Positions 1-52,471 are shown, counted from the stretch's first letter. The stretch: 64,000 nt of DNA from Morinoia aosen (GCA_030386875.1 CM059575.1:19306293-19370292), one strand, 5' to 3'. The notes: generated by a model not told the origin, from the letters alone. Program-made: numbers and translations.

Positions 1-19
1 CTTCCTCTGGCGCGCGAAA

Positions 20-170
20 GCCACCTGCAAAATTGAATTATTCGAAAATAATGCATCAGCGAGCAGAACGTCATTCCTGTAAAACGTTTTTAAATGTGTT
101 CCTTTAGTGATTCTTTGGAACGGAATTCTTAATTTCCGTGAGGCACCTAAAATACATATTGACCAAAAAG
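20..170. repeat. Dispersed repeat, related to 25010-25165
   Basis: The block containing 'aataatgcatcagcgagcag' recurs with modest divergence at 25,036 inside intron 2 of copy 1, continuing through 'tattgaccaaaa'. No ends or coding potential recognised. Confidence 0.5.
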
Positions 171-184
171 AGATTGAGAGGCAA

Positions 185-300
185 ACAATGCAGGGGATCT
201 TATGTGGAAGCACACCTTGTGCATAGATTCGCCATCCAAAAACTCTACTCTAAATGCTGCCGTCCTACTTCCTCTTTTTATTCACCATTGTGGTGGTAAG
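185..300 (+). mobile_element. SINE-like family fragment
   Basis: Contains the family's 3' half ('caccttgtgcatagattc', then the C/T-rich stretch and 'ttgtggtggtaag') but the rest is missing or diverged. The region 300-627 has no supportable gene. Confidence 0.35.
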
Positions 301-651
301 GGAAGCTTAAAGTAACTTGCCTAATCTAAAACCTGTGCTCTTTGAAGTCTTGAGACAGAAATTTCTTGTTTCTCGCAAGAAATTGCTAGATTGTACATAA
401 AAGTTGTGGCAATAGGTGTTCGATGACAAAAACAGATACAAGTTAAGCAGAAACGAATCCAAGATCGTTGGTCGCCTGTCATGTTCAGTACAAAATCTGA
501 GCGATACATTGTATAAGCCATTGACAAACTCTAACGGCATTAGGGTTTTTCACATTTTTAGTGCTTCTTGATGTAATTCGTTTTTCTATGTTTTTTTATT
601 TATAACCATTTCTACGTTTTTTTTCAGATTTATTTTCTTGTGTATCCAAGT

Positions 652-3600
652 ATGCGACGAGGTAGAAAATCAGGTAGATATCGCCGGGGAGTTTCACGGA
701 CTGGCTCTTCTCCCGGAAATATCGCCACACGAAGTATATCCGACAGTGACTGTAGGCAAAATGAGGGTAATCCTGTTTTTATCTCTGGAGACGAAGCTAG
801 TTGCGACTTTGAAGGTTTTGCTGCTTCATCCTTCCCCCTGGATGATGGCGTAAAAAGTGAACAATCTTCATCTTCTGAAGTTGTCTGGGGTGCTTTTCCT
901 GAGTCTATCGACGCGGAGTTAGCAAAGAATGAGAGCCTAAATTTAATTACTGATAGTTTCGACACTTCGCATCAACCCTCATCATTTGAAGCTGAAGTTA
1001 AAATTCCTTTAGATGCTGACCAGAAGAGCTGGGAAGCTGTTTTTGGTGATCATAATCAAATGGCTGCTATAGCGTCTTCATTCCTGCCTAGCAATGCGTA
1101 TCAGTTGGCTACAACGACTTCGAAATTAAAGCCCTTCCCTCAATCATTCGGAAGAATTTCAGTTTCACTAAATCGTTTGGAAGACGATGGTAACACTTGT
1201 ACCACAAATAATTTGAACTCTTTAGATATTCCATTTCCGAGCACGAATTCAAAAATTGGTGAAGCAGTTAAACAGCGATCGAGAGGAAGGGGAAGAGCGA
1301 GAGGTAAAACAAAACGGCCCCCGAAAACTTGTAAAAGGGAAATTATTGATGACAATGATCAGCCGGTTAGCCCTGCTCCAGTCACTGTGAGCCTTCCTGA
1401 ATTGAGACCTGCGTCGTCGAGTCCCATTCTGCCACCAGCGAAGCGACACAAATATGCCCTCAAGTTCCGCGAGAAACCTGATCCTTTCGTCATGGACCCT
1501 GGCTACGTACGAGATTTGAAATACTTGGAATCGTAAGTTCGTAGCAAACTTTTATGGGAAGCTTGAAATTGTGTCTCTAATTTTTATCTGTAGTGTATAA
1601 CATTGTAGGCGAATTTCGGCATTGATCCTTTGTGTCCTGACAACTTTATCGCCAAGATAACTAATTATACCACTTTTAGGGAACTTACAGAATTTCAAAG
1701 TAATTTCATTTGTAAGGAAAAATTCCGAAATACTGTATATGCCATCTTATGGGAAATTTACGGCATTTATAACTATATATTAATACGGTTGTAACTATGT
1801 GTCTATGTGTGTTACACCCTTCACGCCTTGGTTACAGAGATCATAGCGGTATCTATTCTACAGCTTGATTATAAACTTTTACTCATAACATTTTGACTGC
1901 GGCAGGTAAAACTGAAGTTCAATATTCAACTCAGATTTAAAGTCGATTGTAGTAAGCAACCCCTCAGAGGGGGATACAACTATTGTATCTATGGGAATTA
2001 GCGCTCCCAGTGGAACAATGTCAGGGCCTGAGCTGAGAGTTAGGTAGGCTTTCTTTTTGTTGAAGTAAAATGGTTTTGTTATTTTAAGGACCGGACCCGA
2101 GCTAAAGGTTAGGTAGGCTTTCTTTTTTATTAAAATAGAATAGGTTTTGTTTTGTTAAAGACCATCTTTTTCGGTTCACTGTTGTCCTGTTTTTTTCGGC
2201 ACCTACTACTTTCTCCTTCAACTTGGATCTTGTTTCATGAACTTCTTTCTTATCTTACTGTTTCTATGCCCTTTCTGCATAGATTCCGCGTACTCTTTAC
2301 TCCATACTAGTAATGGTGCCTTCTTCCTTCCTCTCTTTGGATCGCATTTGTTGCTGCGGGTAGGGAGGCTAAAACTAACGACTAATCTAATCTAATCTTG
2401 TAGTAAGCAATGTTGAAAATAGCTAATATGAACTGGATCGTGCCTTCATTTAGCTTTGATTAAGTATTTATGAAATTAGAGTTTGTTACTACTGGTCGGT
2501 CAGCAGCATTATGAAAATCTCCCCAGTGGCTCAGTGTTGAAGATTGCAACCCTTAGCTTCATCTCTTTTGTTCGTTATTGGCAGAACACAGAGTGGATAA
2601 TTTAAACTTTTAGAAAGAATTTTATTGCCAAGCTGATAATGATCTAGAATTGCTAAATGAGAAGGAAAAGAGAGTATCGGTCCTCGACGCTTTGAGCTTA
2701 AAGCGGTATCATAGTTTCGGTTGTCTGTTGTTATCGATCAGCCGTGGTAAGGTCTATTAAAAATTCCTTCTTAGGTTAGGATGTGTATGTACATGTAATA
2801 GTTTGATAAACATAGGTTGGGTAAGGATCAACTTGTATAGGCTATGGATGACTAAATTGAGTACGAAAACGTTAGGCTGGGTAATGGTGTGATAGATTAG
2901 GGTAGGATACGTAACGATAGGCTAAGATAGGTCATCTAAGGATATTAGAACATCAGGTTTAATAGATTATGGTAAGATTGGTTAAGATAAATTAGGTTAG
3001 GATAAGCGAGGATAGGTAATGTTAGGTTATCATATGTTAGGATGGGCGGGGCTGAAATAGGTTATGTTAGGTTAGTATAGAACAGGTTATGTTGGAATTT
3101 TTTCACGGGTACACCTAGCTTTATAATAACGATCGTGGAATTTTCAAGTGACCTGCTAGGATACGGTAGGCTGGGTAATGATGCGATAGATTGGGGTAAG
3201 ATGTGTAACGAAAGTGTGGTAGTGATAATCTAGTATAGGTTAGGCTAGGATATTAGAACATTGGGTTCAAATAGGCTGAGATAGATTATGAGATTAGCGT
3301 AAGTTATGCTAGGTTAGAATAGGTTTTGTTGTGTTCGAATTGGTTTTGTTGTGTTCGAATAGGTTGTGCTGGCTTAGAATAGGTTTTGTTGAGTTAGAAT
3401 AGGTTTTGTTGGGTTAGAATAGGTTTTGTTGGGTTAGAATAGGTTTTGTTGGGTTAGAATAGGTTTTGTTGGGTTAGAATAGGTTTTGTTGGGTTAGAAT
3501 AGATTTTGTTGGGTTAGAATAGGTTTTGTTGGGTTAGAATAGATTTTGTTGGGTTAGAATAGATTTCGTTGGGCTAGGATAGGTTATGTTGGAATTATTT

Positions 3601-5797
3601 TACGGGTCCACCTAGGTTTACAATTGACCGTGGAATTTCCACGGGGCCTGATGTTTTTTTAGGACTCTTCCAGTCATTTACCTACTATTTGGTTTTGATT
3701 ACCGCTTTGTCTCACGACTCGAGAATTACATTTCACTTTTCATTCAATCAAACCAATTGACTATTCTGAAGATGCCATTCATTAGCTGATTTAATGAGAT
3801 GACGTAATTCAGAAAAGGGAAATGGGGAAAATTTTTCTTAGGTGATGGCAATTACATTATCACTCAGCAGACGTCTGTACCAGTCAAATTTTTTAGTAGA
3901 AAATAAGCAGGGACTTGTGGAAAGGACTCATGCTAGTACAATTTCATTAATAGTTTAGGGTAATGATTATATTTTCACCTGATTTCTTTTCCTACAGTAT
4001 ACTGTTGAAGTTTTGGTACACGAAATTTCAATAACTGGAAGGCTGTTACTACGTATTTGAATTTCAAATGACATGCATTATTTAGTAAACAATGCACTAT
4101 TGTTCTTTCTTATTTTAACTGTGAAATACCATTAATTATTATTCATATGCATTCCTGGTTCCTAATATCGTCGAAATGAGTGGTAACGTGTAAACGTGAT
4201 GCGTTCGTCTTCACCGAAATGTTTAGCTGTAGATTGTGTTTCAGTTAGGATTTGAATTTAAATACATCCGGAAGTATAATTCGATGACAGCTTTACAATT
4301 ATTTCTAAACTTCATCGTGAATCTTGGTGCGGTGCGTATTTTCAAACGTCTAATGTCAGATACATGCAGTTTCGAATTTCACGTTTGTTTTTTCCGAATA
4401 TGTGTCAAAACATAAAGGAGTGGAAGACGTAGTACACGGTGTATTTTTTCAGCAGTACGCATTTCAACTTGAATGAAGTGTTGAAATATATGTAGTGATT
4501 ATCAATTATCATTACCGATTCAGAACATTGGAACATGCAATGAAATTGCGTGGCGTCGTAGAACTGTATGAATGACGTTCAAAAAGCAATTTTTTTGAAG
4601 ATATAGTTTTCATTGTCTCTCCTGGCATCTCCAAAAATAATGTATTCAATATATATATTTGATGACATTCGACAACTTTTAATCATTAAATTTGAGTTTC
4701 ACAATTGGAATTACTTGCAATTATCTTTAACTTCACAGAATTTGCCCAAGTATTTTTTACGGCATTTGACTTACAGGAGTGTTATAGGAATGGTACTAAA
4801 CTGAATTCTTAGAATGTTATATGCTTGTCATATTTTTTGTTGATTGCAACTTTGAAGTAAATTATTTTGTATTAGGTGACAAAATTTCACTGATATTCAG
4901 AACAGAGAACATGACAGTTCAGTGAAAATGAATTCTGTATCGGGTGAATGTGTATGAAAATGAGAACTTTCTTTGGTATATTTTGAAAAATTCTAAATGC
5001 TTCATGTGTGTGTGTGAATATTCTAAATCGTGACGTAAGCTCTCCTCAGGGGATTGCAACTATTTTATCTATGGAAATTAGCGCTTCCACGGGAAAAATG
5101 TGTGGTCCGCTCTGAGAGTTAGGTGTTTTTTTCTTTAAATAAATTTTTTTTTATTGTGTAAAGGACCATCTTTTATCGGTTCTCTCCTCACCTGTTTTTC
5201 AGCACCTACTACATTCTTTTTCAACTGTAATCTTGTTTCATGACTTTCTTTCTCAATTCTCTTTTTCTACGCATCTTGTGCGTAGATTCCGCGTTCCCTT
5301 AACTCCATTCTTAATGGTGTCTTCTTCCTTCCTCTCTTTGGAACGTGTTGTGTTTGTTTTGCTTAGGGATGCTTTAAAAAATGTCTAATCTAATCTTGGA
5401 AAATTAAACTTATGCCAATTTGTGTTGAACTCCTTTGTTTCCAGATTTATATGTATATAAATATATGCGAAGATGTTCGAGTTCATGTACTTCATTTTAT
5501 TTATCGACTTATTTTTTGCATAACAGGCTTCGCCCAAAAAACATAAAAGAAGAACACGATCTGCTAATCAAATTAAACATGGTTTACGATCACCTCGGAA
5601 CGGACAACTTCCCTCATCTTCTCCGCGACTTGCGGCGTAAGTTGATTGTCCGCAAAGAGCAAAGGGAGAACGGACTTCCCGTTTTCGATTTGGATTCCAT
5701 CGAAAAATTCCTGGACGCTAACGGCAGAGTGCCCACAACCGCAGAACGACTGCGCATGGATTTCGTGAAGACTGCTGCGAGCGGTGGTGCGTCGTAG
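652..5797 (+). CDS. Unrecognised basic, probably nuclear protein (3' part of gene, two coding exons)
   Basis: Coding exons are about 628-1532 and 5527-5797 with the stop TAG at 5795-5797. The exon follows a good acceptor (pyrimidine run ending in AG at 626-627); the first in-frame ATG is at 652, but the frame is open back to 628, so the exon may be internal and the real start may lie upstream. The donor after 1532 is GTAAGT and the acceptor before 5527 is AG; the junction splits a serine codon and keeps the frame, giving 382 residues from the 652 ATG. The first two thirds is Ser/Thr/Asp-rich low complexity. An Arg/Lys/Gly stretch (QRSRGRGRARGKTKRPPK, about residues 206-223) resembles an AT-hook or nuclear localisation signal. 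The C-terminal ~100 residues (from FREKPDPFVMDPGYVRDL on) are ordered-looking and probably helical. I do not recognise the family. Coding status is well supported by the phase-matched splice and the long frame; function is unknown. Confidence 0.72.
1889..2540 (+). mobile_element. TTAA-type (piggyBac-like) MITE, split by a SINE
   Basis: Outer parts 1889-1959 and 2411-2540 match the intact ~208-220 bp MITE at 53094 and 59107, including the 'ggtcggtcagcagcattatg' stretch near its right end. It is interrupted by the SINE-like copy at 1960-2397. Confidence 0.5.
1960..2397 (+). mobile_element. SINE-like retroposon with 13-bp target duplication
   Basis: Flanked by the direct repeat ttgtagtaagcaa at 1947-1959 and 2398-2410. 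It runs from the family's head (cccctcagagggggatac) to a TAATC-repeat tail. Longer than other copies (438 bp) because an internal segment of about 70 bp around 'gttaggtaggctttc' is present twice. Confidence 0.7.
2760..3651 (+). mobile_element. TTAGG-rich repeat ending in a Helitron-type 3' end
   Basis: A degenerate TTAGG/GGTTAGGAT tract leads into a 20-bp array and ends with a perfect palindrome CCGTGGAATTTCCACGG (3628-3644), then CTGA at 3648-3651 followed by T. Hairpin, CTRR and an insertion before T are Helitron 3' hallmarks. The same end, with CTAG, is at 19713-19739. A more decayed version is at about 3134-3160. The 5' end is not found. Confidence 0.5.
3311..3585 (+). repeat. 20-bp tandem array (about 13 units)
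   Basis: Unit GGGTTAGAATAGGTTTTGTT repeats in exact 20-bp register with few substitutions, more diverged at the left end. It lies inside the TTAGG-rich tract. Confidence 0.9.
5041..5396 (+). mobile_element. SINE-like retroposon
   Basis: Same family and orientation as 1960-2397, without the internal duplication, ending in 'taatctaatcttgg'. No target duplication is recognisable. Confidence 0.6.
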
Positions 5798-7877
5798 TAC
5801 AGCGTTCGCAGGTGTTGAAGGTAAGAGTTCTGTTGCGTGTCTGCATGATTAACGATAAATTTGACGTACTGATGTATCTCTAGAAAGTTTTTATGACAAT
5901 AACAGGACTGATGATGAGTGGCATAACTGAAGAACTTATTACTCAGCCATATTTATTTATTCCAAAACCGGATATATATTCAATCCGATTAGTGTTTCTT
6001 GGTAATGGCCTTTGTTCTGACGTAAATTTCGTCATTGCAGCAAAGATGGTAAAAATATCATATAGAGAGTTCATCCTTGGAAGAGCCACCTCACGTTGAT
6101 GTTTTTCCTACGGAGCTTAACAAGTAGACCTGATACAATGAAACTATTTTCCGGTTTTCTGAAATTTATGATCTTGTTCAAATTATTAGACAACTTAATT
6201 TATGGCGGATTCCCTACAGCAAATCTTGTTAAGTACGAATATTAAACCGCATCATTTTCTTGAGTACTATAAGTCCTACTTCTAAGACTCCCTTTTCTTT
6301 TCCATAGGGCTGGTGCGACATATCTGTGGACTCCCGCCCGAGCACAACCTCTTCTACTGCTGAACAGTTCTCGCTTGTTTTTGAAAATCTCAGGTTAATA
6401 TTTCTTCGTCCAAGCATTTTATCTCGTTTTTTTATAGTCAGTGCTTATAATTTTAGCTTGTTACGCCGTTTACCAACCAAAATGTGCATTCTACAAAAAC
6501 AAGCTCTGATCACTAGAAGATGCCTCTCGATCTATGTGGAATTCTTCACGTTGAAGATTTGATGATGGAATGGTTTGTGTTGATGCTTGCCATCAGTCAA
6601 GTTTTGTTGTCGATAGTTTCAATCTTTGGGTTATTTTGATGTTTTCTGTTAGGACTTTTCGTTTGAGGCAATTGATCTAAATAGAATGAAAAAGGCTGCT
6701 AATGAAAGCTAAGTAGTTGAAATTTGGGCGTGAAAATATTTCAGTTGCAAGCTCGTGGGAATATTTCTTGAAGTCTAATCACGACTATGTAATGAAAAAT
6801 GAGCGTTAGCGCGCCAGCTCCTATTATTCGATGCGTTTTCATGGGTATTATTTCAACTTCTAACGTGAATAATAATTAAAAAAAACGAAATCGTAGAGCT
6901 AAAATATTAAATGCAGCAATTTTACTTCAAGATGAATTCCTCAAACGCAAAACGTGATTCTGAATTTCTTGAAAGGATAGGCCATGACTGAAAAATTTGC
7001 AATTCCAATTTCAGAAAGTTTTAGGGTGTTCTACAATTTCTAGAATGATATGCGGTATCGGCCGACCATATTCATTTCAGTGATCATGCATATGTTAGTC
7101 AGTAACATGATTGAGATATTTCTCGTAATTTTACAGCCATGTCTAGTCTTTGTAGAGGTTTAATAAATTAAAAATTACAGATATACGAAATATATTTAAA
7201 AATTAATCATAGCCCAACAAAAATTACAATAGTTCAAATAAGATCAACAAATCGGATACTTCATTACAATGACTTCCAACCCAAGGACAATTTCTGTTAG
7301 AGCCTCTAGAAAAGATGGTGTACGTTTACTTACAAATACATTTGATAAGTATTCATTTTTTTACGATATTATCTGCATATAAATTTTGTATTTTAGTCAG
7401 TCAAAATAATTTGTTGCACACTTTTTGCCTCCATGTGAAAGCAGTGGAAAGAGCTCTTAGAGTTGTCACTTAGGAGAAAATTGCTTCGAAAATGAGATTT
7501 CGATAATTGCTTCGTTATTGAAAGTACTTCAAACAAGTACTTTTAATTTAAAAGTACTTCAAAATCTTTTAGTTTGTCTCATGTTTCCTTTGTATTAAAA
7601 CCTGACTAATATATGTAAATCATTAGAAAAATAATCTACTCAGTGATGAACGTGTAGAGATTTAAGTATTTTATCTGATCCAAATAAAATCTTGTGGACA
7701 CCCCGAAGTTGGCATCACTTAATCACATTGGATTTCGTTTTCGAAAAGACATAGTTTTCTTTTAAAGCTTTCAAAAATGTAAGCAAGTCCTCCTTGTTAG
7801 TCAAGATATGATTACTGAGCGGAAATATAGTGAAACCCCGACGAACATTACTCAAAGAACAAATCTGCTCCAACTTT
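5798..7877. other. 3' flank of both convergent genes
   Basis: The plus-strand gene and reductase copy 1 converge here. Apart from the exon-like block at 6308-6393 I see no gene. A clear polyadenylation signal could not be assigned to either gene. Confidence 0.4.
6308..6393 (+). other. Conserved exon-like block without a recognised gene (unit 1)
   Basis: An 86-bp block sits between an acceptor-like pyrimidine-AG (6294-6307) and a CAG|GT donor (6393/6394). Its core matches the unit 2 block at 30444-30528 at 38 of 39 bases, clearly better than its flanks. One plus frame reads GLVRHICGLPPEHNLFYC then stop in unit 1 and GLKQRVCGLSPEHNLFYC then five more residues and a stop in unit 2. It may be a 3'UTR or terminal exon of the upstream plus-strand gene (a donor-like GTAAGA follows that gene's stop at about 5820), carried along by the duplication. 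A noncoding RNA exon is also possible. Confidence 0.35.
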
Positions 7878-27961
<20,084 letters not shown>

Positions 27962-28150
27962 ACTGAAGGTGTTCTAGTAACCCTGAATTCACAATTAAAA
28001 CTTAACACGTAAGGTTGCTTAAGTGTGCTGTGGGAGCGAATACAGCATGTGATCTTAACTTTACTGGAGGAATGACAACTTTTGCGTTTGAAGTACATTG
28101 TAGGGCGTTCACATTCAGCTGCAAAAGTTTAACAAATTGCTAGTACACTT
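27962..28150 (-). promoter_or_regulatory. Conserved region upstream of reductase copy 1 (5'UTR/promoter candidate)
   Basis: The ~140 bases upstream of the start codon are nearly the same in copies 1 and 2 (for example 'cgtaaggttgcttaagtgtg' and 'gcgaatacagcatgtgatct'), better than intron similarity. I see no clear TATA box. The start site of transcription is not determined. Confidence 0.4.
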
Positions 28151-28398
28151 AATATTTCTCCTTAAATTCTCAAAGACAACACTAGCCCCGTTTGAAAACG
28201 TTGGGTTCAACCAGATCCATGAAAATTTAAATAAACTTACTGTCATCGCAGTTTGTTATCAGAAACTGATTTTGTTTGAGCAATGTATTTAGGAACCTGT
28301 TGGCTGCACCTCATTCAATAAAAGCTTCAACATGGCGTGGAAAAGAATGCAAATCATATCCTAACTCCAAAATTACTAATATTGTTAAGAAATCTGTC

Positions 28399-28985
28399 AG
28401 ATTAGATGATAGTTTGAGCTTCCTTAACTATAAAAAAGGTGCCCCAAAGAGAGAGGGATGAAGGCATCATGTATACGAGTATGAAGTTGAGGGAGCAGGA
28501 AATCTACGTACTATGTGTTGTCCCTCATGAAATCCGCAGCAAATGAAATCAGTAAGTGAAAAAAAAAGAAACATAGAATTTAACACGTAAACTGCCGCAG
28601 GTTAACCTAAGATCAACCTCCAACTCAAATTAGAGTGAATTATAGTGTTCACTTTTTAAAATAACAAACATTAAATAGATTAAGACTTTATTTAGCTTGC
28701 ATCAAGGATTTCTGAAATTTGAGTTCGTAACTGCTAGTCGGTCGGCAGCATTATGAAAATCCACTCGGTGAGTCAGGTCACAGTCAGAGTATTAAAAATA
28801 AAGTAATGTGTGCTGAAAAACAAGACATTTGTACACTAAAAAAAATTGTCCGTAACAGAGCAAAAGCCCTGAATTATTTCAATAAAAAGAAGCCGTACCA
28901 AACTTCCCCTCGGGGCCTAAAATTTTCCCCAGGGAGCGCTAATTACTGTCGATGCAATAGTTGTGTCCCCTCTAAGGGAATCGGC
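28399..28985 (-). mobile_element. SINE-like retroposon split by a TTAA MITE (unit 1)
   Basis: Tail at 28399 ('attagatgatagtttgagct'), head near 28985 ('gtgtcccctctaaggg'); interrupted by the MITE at 28584-28791. The same arrangement is in unit 2 (52910-53505). Confidence 0.6.
28584..28791. mobile_element. TTAA-type (piggyBac-like) MITE (unit 1)
   Basis: 208 bp between TTAA at 28580-28583 and 28792-28795; carries 'ggtcggcagcattatgaaaa'. No coding capacity. Confidence 0.65.
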
Positions 28986-30175
28986 ATTACCTAATGACTC
29001 GATCATCTCTACACGTTAATGAACTAAGGCACACCCGACTTTTCATTCATATACCCCGAAAATTGAACTGCATTTTGATGCAGTTTTAGAGTAGTGCATA
29101 CTAGGGCGCCTGAGCACTTCAAAGAATTTTGAATAACTAAGCACTTAAAGAATCTTGAAAAACCAAGGTTTGAAAGCATCTTGAAAAACCAAGTATTTTT
29201 TAGTGCTTTAAATTTGAAATATTCATTCTAAAAATCTCGACCAAAATTTGTCTAGCATACAGCTGAAGGTTTAACACCTAGCATACTCAACAACAATAAA
29301 ACGAATACGTTATTTGAATCTTTAGATATTATTATTTATCTAAAACAAGCGTAGCCTGAGAGAAAAATTTTCTATTTTGTAAATATTCGGTATTATTATT
29401 GAGCGCTCGATTTCGCTACAAAAAGTTTTACCGCTATCACGCAAACAATTCAAGCAAAAAAATTGCATACGACCCTCAAGTAAAATAAGCAGGCTTAGAA
29501 GTAGTTTTACATTTTTATAAGCATACTGGCGTACCGTAAAAACTAAAACCATTCTGCCGTAGATAGTACCCAAAGCCATCATAATCGTTCTCGCGACTCA
29601 ATTTTTTCAGAGACTTCCTTTATGTAAAGATAGCCAAAAACTTACTACACAGAGAAATTACTTTTAACCTCCAGTTAATGAAAGTAGATGAAATTTCCTA
29701 CAAGTGTTATAAAATCTCAGCTATCTTCCGATGAACATTGCTAGGCATTCATATTTGCGAGTAGCTCAGGTATCGCCCGGGGAGTGCAAAGTCCCCAAGA
29801 TGCATTGATTCAAAAATAACACATTTCAATACATCCCCCTGGGGTTGGAGCTCATTTCATGCGTTTCTTCACCATAACCAGAGGGAGGCTTGAGTCAGTT
29901 GTACGCTCTCTGGTACAAGACAGTAAGTGGTCTGGGCACGACAGCAAAAGAAAGCTAACAATTACATCAATAAAGCACAGCCAAACCTATGACATGGAAA
30001 TGCATCAAAAATGCATCCATGATTTTATGGATGCATTTTATGAGAACAGTTATGACATAATTATCATAATGTGATTTATGTGATCATAATGCGATTGTGT
30101 GAATTTATGATCATAATGTGATTTTATAAGAACTACGTAGTATGCGCACAATCTTTGTTATCTGGGGGCATTTAC
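28986..30175. other. Upstream intergenic region of copy 1
   Basis: Aligns with 53500-54430. A block at 29,760-29,950 is especially well kept between units ('gggagtgcaaagtccccaag', 'cacatttcaatacatccccc') but has no recognisable coding frame in common. Confidence 0.4.
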
Positions 30176-30443
30176 CTGCCAAAATTGAAAAAACTCCCCA
30201 TGGCTAAAGTCTATTCGAAAAACATAGTCATCTTACGGGATTTTTCAAAAGTTATATTAATTTACGACCTGATAAAATGAAAACATTTTGTCGTTTTCTG
30301 AGATTTTCAATCTTGTTCAAATTGTCAGACGTTATTGATGGCGAATTACAAAAAGCAAATTTTGTTGAGTACGAATGTTGAGCTGTATTTTTTCCACGAG
30401 TGATTTGTAAGTCCTGCTTCTAAGATTCCCTTTGCTTTCCTAG

Positions 30444-30528
30444 GACTGAAGCAACGTGTCTGTGGACTCTCGCCCGAGCACAACCTCTTCTACTGCTGTT
30501 CAGCTCTCGCTTAGTTTTGCTATCTCAG
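30444..30528 (+). other. Conserved exon-like block (unit 2 counterpart)
   Basis: Same block as at 6308 with acceptor (TTTCCTAG before 30444) and donor (CAG|GTAACT after 30528) both kept, but 85 bp instead of 86. The length change and differing stops argue against a shared open frame across the whole block. Unit 3 has lost it by deletion. Confidence 0.33.
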
Positions 30529-31728
30529 GTAACTATTTCTTCGCCTAAGCATTGCGCCTCGTTTTACAAGAAAATAATTTTAGCTTAATACGCCATGTAT
30601 CGAAATGTGCATTCTACGAAAGCTAGCTCTGATCACTGAGAGATGTTTTTTGATCTATGTAAATAGTTTTACTGTTCGGTTGATTTTGATGTTTTCTCGC
30701 AGGGCGCTAGTTTGAAAGAAATTAAGTGTACGAAATGAAATAGGCTGACCAGGAAAGCAGTGTAATTGAAATTTCGGCGTGAAATATTTGAGTGGCTTGC
30801 TCGAGAGATTATTATTTCTTGCACTTGAGTAACGAGAAACAAGTGTTGACGCGCTTACTTATTTAATTTGATGCACCTCCATGGTTATTTTTCCATGGTT
30901 ATAATTATTAAATGAAGCAATTTCATTTGAAGATGAATTCTCCAAACGTAAAACTTGATTCTAGAGTTCTTGAAAGGAAAGACTATTACTAGAAAAGTTG
31001 CAGTTACAATTGCAGAAAGTTTTACGATGTTCTACAATCCCTAGAACGAAGTGCGGTATAAGCTGAAAATATTTAGTTCACTGAACAAGTATGTCAGTGA
31101 GTCACTAACATGATTGAGATATTTTTTCGTAGATTTAAAGCCATGAAAGGTCTGTGTAGGCTAATAAATAAAAAATTACAGATATACGAAATGTATTTGA
31201 AAATGAGTCATTGCAGTTCTTGAACAAGATGAAATTACGATAGTATATATATAACTACGTAAACTAAATAAAAATGCTCTCAAACCGAAGGTCTTTTAAA
31301 GCCCCAAAAAAGATAGTATACTTGCAGCAACCACATACGATAAGTTTTCATTTTATGATGTTATTTGGTACATAGATTTTGTATTTTAATTAGCCAAAAT
31401 AATGTATTGTTCTTCTTTCGCCTCCATGTGAGAGTGGTGGATAGAGCTTTTTCATTTGACACAGAAGAGAAAATTGCATCGTCCATTACTTTTCAATATA
31501 AAAAAACAAATCTTTTTTATTTTTTCCCATGTTTCCCACCGACATCTAATATATGTAAATCACTAGAAACAATAACCTACTCTGTGATGAACGTGTACAT
31601 AGTTTAGTGTTTCATCAAATCCAAATAAAATCTTCCGGAAGCACCGAAGTTGGCAGAAATTATTACTGAGCGGTAATATAGTGCAACCGCAAGGCATATT
31701 ACTGAGAGAAAAAATTTGCTCCAATTTT
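30529..31728. other. 3' flank of reductase copy 2
   Basis: Aligns with 6400-7870 of unit 1. No gene seen. Confidence 0.5.

Positions 31729-52471
<20,743 letters not shown>

Larger units (their letters stand above)
1533..5526 (+). other. Intron of the unrecognised plus-strand gene
   Basis: This 4.0-kb intron has GT-AG ends and holds two SINE-like copies (1960-2397, 5041-5396), a TTAA-type MITE (about 1889-2540), a TTAGG-like tract and a 20-bp tandem array ending in a Helitron-type 3' end (about 2760-3651). From 3652 to 5040 I see only AT-rich unique sequence without a supportable gene. Confidence 0.6.

Noticed and set aside
3311..3585. Telomeric repeat array
   Set aside because: The unit is 20 bp and only TTAGG-like; it is internal and associated with a Helitron-type end, not a telomere.
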